Origin: Sacculina carcini
Lineage: Eukaryota; Arthropoda; Thecostraca; Sacculinidae
NCBI GenBank assembly: GCA_916048095.2
Contig: OU696589.1
Location: forward strand, 3,011,948-3,075,947
DNA length: 64,000 nucleotides
Direction: 5' to 3'
Made by a program: the position numbers and the translations under genes. Shown in pieces: positions 37,736 through 46,119 of this stretch (within the stretch, counting starts at the first letter, position 1; the number at the start of each line of letters is the position of its first letter). The notes under the pieces were generated by a model. The model made no database searches. It was not told the DNA's origin and saw only the letters and a program-made list of their open reading frames with translations.

Positions 37736-38029
37736 GGTAACTACATTTTGGCCAATTGGGTTTCGCCAGTCGTTGTGAATATATAGTGGTTGTTGTTGAG
37801 TGTTGTTGGTCCAGGCAAGACTTGACATTGTTAAAATCACCTGATTCCGGCTGCATGGTGGAGCTATTTGACTCGGTGACACCCCCCAACTCGCACTGCA
37901 CTGTATCATTATCAGCCTTGCGACACGGTCTCTTCAAGATGCCTGCGAGACGAGCAGGACGATTCTGCTCCCCCTCATCCCCTCTGTTCGAGAGTTCAGT
38001 GTCATGTTCTCCCAGCGCGACCGACTCCA
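37736..38029 (-). CDS. SMTN-like: Smoothelin-like exon: Ser/Asn-rich linker
   Basis: This exon follows TTGTGTTACAG and enters in phase 1 (bases TG). It encodes ESVALGEHDTELSNRGDEGE, then a basic patch, LAGILKRPCRKADND, and a Ser/Thr-rich segment ending SQRLAKPNWPKCSY. The preferred donor is GTAGGT (phase 1). If no donor is used, the frame runs to TAG at 37,680, which would make this the last exon of a separate long-N-terminal protein. ILKRPxRK resembles PP1-docking-like or nuclear-targeting basic patches, but that is only a resemblance. Confidence 0.7.
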
Positions 38030-38269
38030 CTGTAACACAATGTCAACATGACACACGTTTTCAACTCTGATTTGATATTTAAAAAAACACCACGAGAAAA
38101 CAACACAATTTTGCACTTTAATAGTAAAAATATCACAGAAAATATCACATATATCATCATACAGGAAAATTTAACCAGATAAGAGAAGACACTCAAAATA
38201 GCATGCCAATTTTGTAATAATCAAGGCTGAATGGAGTGTGAATGCAGTGGTTCTCAACCTGTTTTAGCA

Positions 38270-38632
38270 AAAGGTTCAAAGATTATCTGGCGGAGCATAG
38301 TCAACAAGTAAAGGTAAACCTTCCAAATGGAAACTATTCGCTATCCTCTGTCAAAAAGACGACTGATTCCATGTCAATCTTCCAGGGAGGCAGTCTGAGT
38401 TGTGTACTGTTCCTGATTTTCGCAAATGATTTGTCAGCTCACATAAGTGATGAAGGAGTGCGCGCAGTACAATATGCAGATGAGACGACACTCATGATAA
38501 CAACCAAAAAGCAAGAAGTTGGTATCACAATGAGAATGATAGAAACTGCACTGCACCAATTGTACAGCTATTTATCATCAAACAGAGTGAAAATAAACCC
38601 AAACAGAGATCATTTTGTAAGAATCAAATCTT
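38270..38632 (+). pseudogene. Decayed reverse-transcriptase fragment
   Basis: An open stretch reads RFKDYLAEHSQQVKVNLPNG, FQGGSLSCVLFLIFANDLSA and VQYADETTLMIT. It is recognisable as the RT core of a LINE, but PQGS has become FQGGS and the catalytic YADD is YADE. Only about 120 residues remain, and the piece ends at a stop. It sits between two copies of the CAGTGGTTCTCAACCTG sequence (38,243 and 38,638). Confidence 0.65.
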
Positions 38633-38636
38633 AATG

Positions 38637-39183
38637 CAGTGGTTCTCAACCTGTTTTAGCAGCGGTCCTAAATTGTGCACAAATCAATGATCGCGACCCA
38701 AACATACACATAGATATATACGAATTATTTATATATGTAATTATTATGATTTTATCATAATTCTATTTAACCCTGGTCTGCTTGGATCAATTTTTTATAT
38801 TTAATCATGGTCCACCTAGAATCCGTTCATTACGCATAATGTATTAACTACTTTACCATATAATTATATTATTAATACACTGGCGGATGCAGAGGGGGGC
38901 TCAGGGGGCTGAAGCCTCCCCCAATGTTCCCATCAAATCCTCTTAAACAAGAGGTTCACTAAAAGAGGTCAATAAAAATATGTATGTAGAATTGTTTGAT
39001 AAAAGCAGTACCGCAAATACGTTGCATAATGATGCATGTACATGACTGATCGCCACCGAAATTCAGCCCCCCCGAAATTAATTCAGCCCCTCCCAAAATT
39101 GCACTATGGATCCGTCATTGCAATATTTTCTACGAACTGTCAGCCACCCAGCTTCGGGCCGCCACTCAGGGGTTAAGAAGCAC
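38637..39183. mobile_element. CAGTGGTTCTC hAT-type element
   Basis: The start CAGTGGTTCTCAACCTGT and the end GGGGTTAAGAAGCACTG are inverse; this is a common hAT terminal type. A GGATCC-end element (38,878-39,121) is nested inside. Another such right end (ACGTTGAGAAGCACTG) lies at 39,846-39,862. The exact target duplication is not visible. Confidence 0.55.
38878..39121. mobile_element. GGATCC-end small hAT-like element
   Basis: CACTGGCGGATGCAGAGGGG and the inverse TATGGATCCGTCATTG, enclosing 'CAGGGGGCTGAAGCC' and its inverse-like counterpart. It is nested in the CAGTGGTTCTC element. Confidence 0.6.
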
Positions 39184-39231
39184 TGGTATAAAGCAAGACA
39201 TTGGATATCACGGTGCAATTGTAAAACATAC

Positions 39232-39579
39232 CCAGTGTAGGAGGGTTGCCAGATGAAGTGTGACCAGTAAGAGGGTTGCCAGATGGGATGTTATCAGTCG
39301 GAGAGTTGCTAGATGGAATGTTATCAGTAAGAGGGTTGCCAGATGGAGTGTGATCAGTCGGAGAGTTGCCAGATGGAGTGTGATCAGTCGGAGGGTTGCC
39401 AGATGGGACAGGTGGAGGTCTACGTCGCAGGGCGCGCAGACCGAACATTGGAAGTCCACGTTCATCGGTGGGTCCGGGACCGTAGCTCGAGATGGTGGCA
39501 TGCACGTGACTGTTGGACCAGTCCTCGTGGCGATCACTAGCAGAACCATGTGACTCCACCTGCCCACTGACACTTGTGT
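39232..39579 (-). CDS. SMTN-like: Smoothelin-like exon with coding 30-bp minisatellite
   Basis: This 348-base exon (phase 1 at both ends) encodes DTSVSGQVESHGSASDRHED (the Asp codon is split at the junction), then a Pro-Gly segment, GLRALRRRPPPVP, and then five and a half copies of a ten-residue unit, P-S-G-N-P/S-P/L-T-D-H/N-T/I. The unit is a 30-bp tandem repeat on DNA (39,235-39,410). RRRPPPVP is a proline-rich stretch of the kind that binds SH3 or profilin-type modules; this is an inference. The acceptor is CAATACAG; the donor is GTATGT. Confidence 0.8.
39235..39410 (-). repeat. 30-bp coding minisatellite
   Basis: Tandem 30-bp units (GTTGCCAGATGGAGTGTGAT in one copy, plus strand) encode ten residues each in an exon of the smoothelin-like gene. 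Copies differ from each other at few positions. Confidence 0.85.
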
Positions 39580-40019
39580 CTGTATTGTAACACGCACACA
39601 CACAGACATACACACACGTTGGCGGATTGAATACACACGCGCCAAGCAAACACCGGGGATCTCCGGTCGCGGCGTATCACACGATTGAAATGTACAACAT
39701 CGAAAATGATAGCATAAAGGAGCGAATGGTTTCAACCCAAATCTTTCGTGGCCCCTGAGAAAAACCGGTGGCCCCAATTTTTATTTTTTGGTCTCATGGC
39801 CCCAAGGGAGTCAAGGGACCCAAGGGACCATGGCCTCATAGGACCCACGTTGAGAAGCACTGCAATAATATATTGATTGAAAGCTGTAAAACGAGTGAGC
39901 AAACGAAACTGCCCTCTATGTTGCTGTTATTCTGTGTGATTGAAACAGCATTAATGTGTTGTAAGCCAGAATTCAATGGCGGCAACAGTTTTACTGCCTT
40001 CTTTCTGAGCTATTTTCAC
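39580..40019 (-). other. Intron of 0.44 kb
   Basis: Contains a short AC run, a GGCCCC-rich stretch and a CAGTGCTTCTCAACGT end (39,846-39,862), suggesting a decayed hAT-type fragment. Confidence 0.55.
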
Positions 40020-40179
40020 CGTTTTTTTGCGCTGATGTATGACAATCATCGCCAGTTGATTCTGAATCTTGGCTTGTTCTTGACTGGACGATTTTCTGCT
40101 CGCAAACTGCTTCCTTCTTGAGAACTCTTATTCGCGCACGAATGCGACTTCTTGTCTCATAATCCCTACAGCGCAGCAG
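40020..40179 (-). CDS. SMTN-like: Smoothelin-like exon: second half of second smoothelin repeat
   Basis: This 160-base exon (phase 0 in, phase 1 out) encodes LLRCRDYETRSRIRARIRVL then KKEAVCEQKIVQSRTSQDSE and an acidic, hydrophilic end. RDYETRSRIRARIRVLKKE is a clear smoothelin-domain core (compare DFDTRRKIRARM at 11,632-11,707). The acceptor is TTTTTTCAG. The donor GTGAAA, chosen because it gives phase 1 as the next exon requires, lies before an in-frame TAA. Confidence 0.9.
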
Positions 40180-40662
40180 CTGAAAAAACAACAATTATAG
40201 TCCAGTTAAGTATATGGTAAAATTCAAACATAAATGTAGATATTTCATCAACTTTCAATAAATCCACATAATTAATATCTTGTGGCGTGTCGTTGGTTTA
40301 GTGTTTTAATTCAATGTTTTTCCACTTTCAGTAGCTCATTTACTGTTTCACTTGCCACCTGTCTAGTCAACTGTTTGCATGTACGTTTATGAGTGTGGAT
40401 GAGAGACAAGTTTCAGTGCACCTGGTTTGTATGCTTGTCTGTTGCTTCCAGACGGGAATTCGAGAATGGTGTATGTTTGTGTGTTCCACATACGAGTATG
40501 CTTGTTTGTATGTGTGACTGTTTGTTTGCGTGTGTCATTATGGGTCACGTGACCAAAGTTATATAAATGTCGCTACAATATACTGCGATTGAACCCCAGT
40601 TTTCTTGTGAGGACCAGTTAACAAAATATCGGTGCCCTTGTTAGACACAAGCCATCTATGTA

Positions 40663-40900
40663 CGAGGGTGGATCAAAAAGTAATGCCTGTTTGCTTATAA
40701 ATCATGTATTACGATAAACATTGACACGCGAATTGTTTTCGCAAATAATTGTGTGAAGCATATTCAACAAGAAATAAACCTTCAGTATAATCACCACGAC
40801 GATCGATGCATTTGCGCCACCGTTTTATCGAAGAGAGAAAACCGTTCATCGTAATACATTATTTATAAGCAAGCAGGCATTCCTTTTTGATCCACCCTCG
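40663..40900 (-). mobile_element. Mariner-type deletion derivative, 238 bp
   Basis: The inverse ends CGAGGGTGGATCAAAAAGTA and AAAAAGG...CACCCTCG are flanked by TA (40,661-40,662 and 40,901-40,902). On the minus strand the centre keeps an open remnant of a transposase C-terminus: IKRWRKCIDRRGDYTEGLFL, then VEYASHNYLRKQ and a stop. The W-x-x-C-I-x-x-x-G-D-Y pattern is the mariner C-terminus. The catalytic domain is gone. Confidence 0.75.
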
Positions 40901-41093
40901 TATAATAAACGCGGTCACAAAAATGAGGAGCCCAGATTTTCTTCAACTTTTTAAATTGTATTCAATCTTAAATTATAAGAATTCATCTGTATTTTAACGA
41001 TTTATCGAAAATATAACATTATTTGCCCATTATTTAGTCAATGACATTATTTTTCAGTAACAGAATTTCGTCACCATCTAACTGAATTATAAC

Positions 41094-42204
41094 TAGGGCT
41101 GTCAAAAAGTAGCCTAAAAACTGAAAAAGTAGCTTTATTATTTAAAACAGTAATCCTATAAATTACATCAAAAAATTCCTTTATGCCCTTACCAAAAAAC
41201 AATTCCTTTAATAAATAATTGTCCCACACGATAATACTCTCTTTCCGCCTTATTTCCGATTTGGAGTCATTTTTACAACAAACCAATAAGTGGCCTGACA
41301 TCGCAAAGATGAACATAACCATAAAAAACTCGCGAAAAACCGAAAATTTTCGTAAAGACGAAGAACACTGCTAATGCAATAATAAATTGTATTAATAATC
41401 GCAACAGTGTCCTTTATATTGCTTCGGACTACTTAGAGAAAAAAGACCTAAATGAAAAAGTAACCTAGTAATCTTACTAGCTTAAGTTGCAAATGTCAGA
41501 AAAACTTGCAAGTGAACACCCAATCAATCTCGTCATTTGACAAAAACCTGGGTTTTAATGTATACAAATAACATCCGATAATTAAGCAATGTGGGATATG
41601 GTGAAAAATAGATATATAGATTGGTTGGATGTTTTTGTAGAGAACAGTTGAAACACTATCATATTCTTCTTCATATTTAAGGATGAAAGTTCCAGTCTTT
41701 GGCAAGAAATTTGTTTAGCATTGAGATGGACTTCCAGATATTTGCTGATGTAGGCTGGTATTTTTGCAGACAATCGTACGTAATGGGAGATATTTCTTTG
41801 TTGGTTATGCTGACATTTTCTAACAAATCTATGCTGTAGGCATTTTTGATACAGCTGAATTTTCACACGCATCTCTGCCGAGGTCTGTTTAATACTCAAT
41901 TTTGAAAGACATGCTATTTGACCAATTTGATCCTCTGGTCTCATATCCCATCTCTTTTCCTTCTCTACTCAGATGCATACCATATTTGTGCATTTTATCG
42001 GATTTGTTTTATCAAAAACCGTGATCAAATCAACCAATAACAAGAAAAATAATAAAAAGTAAGCTAATGATGAAAAAGTAACCTTTGGTAACCTAATAAC
42101 TTGTTTATTAATTATCCTATTCAACTTTTAATGACATTTGAGGTAGCTTATGAAACAGTTACCTTTAGGTGAAAAAGCAAGTTTATTGACTTTTGACAGC
42201 CCTA
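41094..42204. mobile_element. 1.1-kb element with TAGGGCTGTC inverted ends
   Basis: TAGGGCTGTCAAAAAGTAGC begins it and GACTTTTGACAGCCCTA ends it, within a flanking palindrome (ATAAC/GTTAT). Ends of this kind are typical of non-autonomous hAT-type elements. It holds short minus-strand frames only; no recognisable transposase. Confidence 0.6.
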
Positions 42205-42502
42205 GTTATGACCAATAACAAGTGAGGCATTCAATACTTGGCTAAGCACAAGCAAACCGACGCGAATAACACTGGAATCACGTCAACCAACAGTTGAGAA
42301 GAAAAAATACGGAACAAATGTGGAGAAGCAAAACTATGAAAAATTGGAGAAAATATAATTATATTAACATTAAATTTAAAAAATACCAATTCATTTAATA
42401 TTATAAAATTTGATCTAATTTTCTTCAATAGACAAATTTGTACGTCGCATGTCAGTAATTCTAGAATACAGTTTTTGACTGTTGAATGTTGTTGTTGTTA
42501 AA

Positions 42503-42534
42503 GTTCCTCAGGTTGTCTGGCCGAGCAACCTCGA
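42503..42534. repeat. 32-bp dispersed motif with hairpin, copy 2
   Basis: Identical over 32 bases to 26,816-26,847, including the AGGTTG/CAACCT stem. Confidence 0.7.
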
Positions 42535-42729
42535 CTGTTGAATGTTGTTTACATTGCTGCCCAATCGAAATTTCTAGGCCGCTTTATGGGCATTATATGA
42601 ACATTATAGCATATATAGCATTATAGCATTATATAACATTATATGCTGGTGCCGTTGTAATGACCTAATATTAGAATTATGTAACTACTAATTTTTAGTG
42701 ATTTTCACTTGAACAAGCAAATGACTCAC

Positions 42730-45700
42730 CATAGCTTCCAGAGACTCAATATCCGCAATGGTCTCAATTTCCAAGCATTGATCGACTGCACGCTGCTCTT
42801 GCCCGCTATTTCTCCCGGACGGAGAAGTCTTGCGAGTGTCGCAAGCCTGTGGTTCACAAGAAGGGCTCGTAGCATCGTCACAGTGTGTCGCATCAGTGCC
42901 CTTCGACAGAGGCGGCAAAGATGTTGAAGCGACATCTATGTTGGTTGGTGGTCGTGCGGAGAAGCTTGGAGGAGGGTGCGATGTTGAATCGGTAACAACT
43001 GGTTTCAAGTTATTGTCTGTTGTCGCGTCACTTGTTATATTTGGTCGGGACAATGAAACTCCATCGGATTCCATTGTTTCTGGTCCGATATTCAACATCG
43101 TGTGTTGTGCACTCTCACGTTTTACCAGAGTCAGCCTGTCAAGCGCTTGTCTGGGCGAACACTCACGTTCATCACCTGCCGCACTCTCCAAAAGCTCACT
43201 CGTCGTTTCTAAGCAAGCCGATCTATCAGTTGAGTGCAACTGGATGCGTTCCTGATTTGAAGTGGACCTTGTGGAAGAATTGTGTTCGAGTTTTTCAATA
43301 GTTTGCAATATCTTTTGAGAGCGGTTGATGCCAGCACAAGGAGATACACTTGAGATAAACTCTTTCTCAGGGAGCGTTTTGCAATTATCCTTGCTAGAAT
43401 CCAGAGTTTCAGTTGGTGATTTTTTCTCGCCAGTTACAATATGTTGTTTTGATACGCTAGGGGAAGTGAGCCTTTCAATAATCTTCTGATCAGTTGACCT
43501 GACGGATTTTTGTGCTGCGGTGAGAGAAACGTCATTAGCTGTAGGTGGTTTAGGTGTTCGTGTAGTTTGTTTAATCGCAGCTGGTTCATGTTTCAACGTA
43601 ACTCGATCTGTAGAAGAGCCTTCCTTATGTTTTGAATCAAGTCCGTTTGTGTCAGTGTCTGGATTTGCTACCGCTCTTTTAGCGCGACTTGCAGTGGTAC
43701 TGTCTCGGAAAGATGAACGCAACGTTCTCTCAGCTCTTGGTCGACTTGATATCTCAAATTCAGACGTGCGGTCGCATGGTCTACCTGAAATGGGTGAATT
43801 TTGATCATGAGTACTCGTCGAGCGAATTTTGACGGTTGATTGCTCTGACTTATGCGTGGACACACCCGCACAACGCACTGACGAATTATCAACACGTGAA
43901 ACTTGAGTTTTGTGAGATTGAATACGTTTAGGAGAAGTTTTTCTACTTTTCGAAAAGTTTGTTGCGTCTTGGATCCCTCGAAAATCAGCTTTGTCATTAT
44001 TCATGTGAACGTTGAGTTCACGTTCGACTTTACGAGTGGCTGCTTTTGTGCAATGCAAACTCTTGGTAGGCGTGTTGTCACGAATTCTACGAACGCTAGG
44101 CAAAGAATCACGATCGCTGCGCTGCATTCCAGCTTGGTCAGTACATTTCGTCATATTTTCTGATGTTTTACCATAAGGATGGCGATCCCGTATGCTCACA
44201 TTTTGATCAACACCAGTGGCTGAACACTGAGAAGACACCTGTTCCACAGTGGTTGCTGGTGAATTATTTTCAGACATGCTTGTGCTGTCCGCGTGATCTT
44301 CGTTACAAGAATATTGTCTTTTTGTAGAAGTTGTAGGACGAGTATTAGTTTGTTTTACTGCTTCTAGTGAAATGCGTGTGCGAGATTTTGTTGACGCTGT
44401 CGTTGACCTATTGTGCGGATGACTATATTCTAGCTTTTTGGATTTGGACAATGGTACTGACCTGGATTCGTTGCCTGTAATGTATGAGTTTGATAGAAAA
44501 CTGTCGACTTTCTCAATGTCCTTGCATTTGGATTTATGTTCTTGCATAAATTCTAAGGTTTGTTCCTTGCCTTGCTGAGATTTCAATGGAACCCGGCTCA
44601 ATTGATTTGACTCATACAAAGCCAATTTGTGTGCGATTGCTGAAGTGTTTCTTTTATGGCGATTCAGTTGGTTTTCGGTTGAACAAGCGCCATTTTCAAC
44701 ACTTCTTCTGGTACGTGCAGATTCATCCATCACACTGCCTTGCCCCAATTCAAACGTTTTTTGCTCGACAGAATTCGTATCGGCTGGTTCACGCTCTTCA
44801 AGTTCTGGACTCGGTTTCACTCTATGTTTTGAAACATGTTGTCGCTTATTGCCTGCACCAGACGAAAGACTACGAGAAATGGGCGGCGACTTATCAAGCT
44901 TATTTGCGATATTTGGACTTTGTGATTGCGACGTGGACGATGCAGGGTGATTTTTGGCGTGGTTTTTGACTGTACATGTCTGAATTTCTTTGGAGTTCGA
45001 AGACGTTCTTGCCATCAAATTTTTGGCAGATAATTTCTTTGTAGCATCATTTTTAATTTCCTTTTTCCGATACTCATCACGCGGATTTCCAGCGTGTGAT
45101 GAACCAACAGAAATGATCTTTCGAACATTGCTAGTTTCTTTTTGGTTATTGGAGTCTCGTGTTTTATCGGAATGAATTGTACGACCACTATGTGACGATA
45201 ATCGATGAGATGAATTGCGCCTGGAGCTTGCAGGAGTTTTGTGTTCAACCACGCTGGTTATCGATTGTTCCTGTAAAGAAGAACTTCGTTGTGTCTTGCA
45301 GATCGCGCCACGCGTTTTGTTTTTGGCAGATATTTGCCTGCTTGTGGTTTCAATTATACCACTGGCTTGCTGATTAGCATTAACGCTCTTGGATTTTCTC
45401 ACCGGTTCTTTCAACCTGTCATCGGGTCGTGAAATATACTTGGATAGCCGGTGATTTTGCTGCGCCTCCTGAGGAACAGAACAATGCCCATATTTATCGG
45501 AATGCAATTTTCCACTGGGACGTTGACCATCAATTGATTTTGCCTCAACTAGATGTTGTTTGGCGCCGGTGTCGTTCTGGGAAACCGTCCTAGTACTGGA
45601 CTTTTTTCGAGGTTCCGTGGCGCGCATATTTTGAGTATCCCTATCAGCGCAATTAGATTGAAGCGAACGTCGTTTTTTGATGCTCGTGTTTGAAACCCTG

Positions 45701-46119
45701 TTTTGATTTGTAACGAAATCAGCTTCATCATTACCACAAATTCCATTCGATACAGCTTCCCCATAGTCGACGGCTTCCTTCGAAATATACTGCTCCTCCG
45801 CTGAAAATATGCGCTTAGAGATTGGGCTATTCGTCGGCGGTTCCTGAAATTTTGTAGATTTAATGGTTACTGAATGTGCAGTTCGATCATTAGTATCAGT
45901 GAGTTTGTTGGAAGTAGAAATCCGATCTGATGCTTCATTATTTCTTATACTAACTGGTGCGTATATAGCAGCACACTGTTCTGTTGGCATAGGAGCTTCG
46001 TGAGTTTTATCAAGATTGACCGATAGACGTGAGTTGGTTATTACCTCATTCTCACACGTTTGACTGGGAGTTGGGTTTGCATATTGCCTTTGCTGTTGAG
46101 CTGGCGTCGCATCCGTATC
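42730..46119 (-). other. Disordered basic Ser/Thr-rich tail of giant exon 1
   Basis: This part of the giant exon encodes about 1,130 residues of low-complexity, hydrophilic, net-basic sequence with almost no hydrophobic runs. Ser, Thr, Lys, Arg, Asn and Gln dominate, with repeated motifs of R-x-x-S, S-R-S and H-S-x-R type. The length without a stop, and the absence of mobile elements, argue for protein-level selection. Such tails in cytoskeletal proteins often carry microtubule- or actin-binding and phosphorylation sites; that is a guess here. Confidence 0.6.

Larger units (their letters stand above)
38030..39231 (-). other. Intron of 1.2 kb made mostly of mobile DNA
   Basis: Holds the RT fragment, the CAGTGGTTCTC hAT-type element and a nested GGATCC-end element. 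Confidence 0.6.
40180..42729 (-). other. Intron of 2.5 kb
   Basis: Contains the mariner derivative, the 1.1-kb TAGGGCTGTC element and the second hairpin motif. Confidence 0.6.

Noticed and set aside
39240..39410. CRISPR-like array of 30-bp repeats
   Set aside because: The units are head to tail with no spacers and encode protein in frame in an animal gene.
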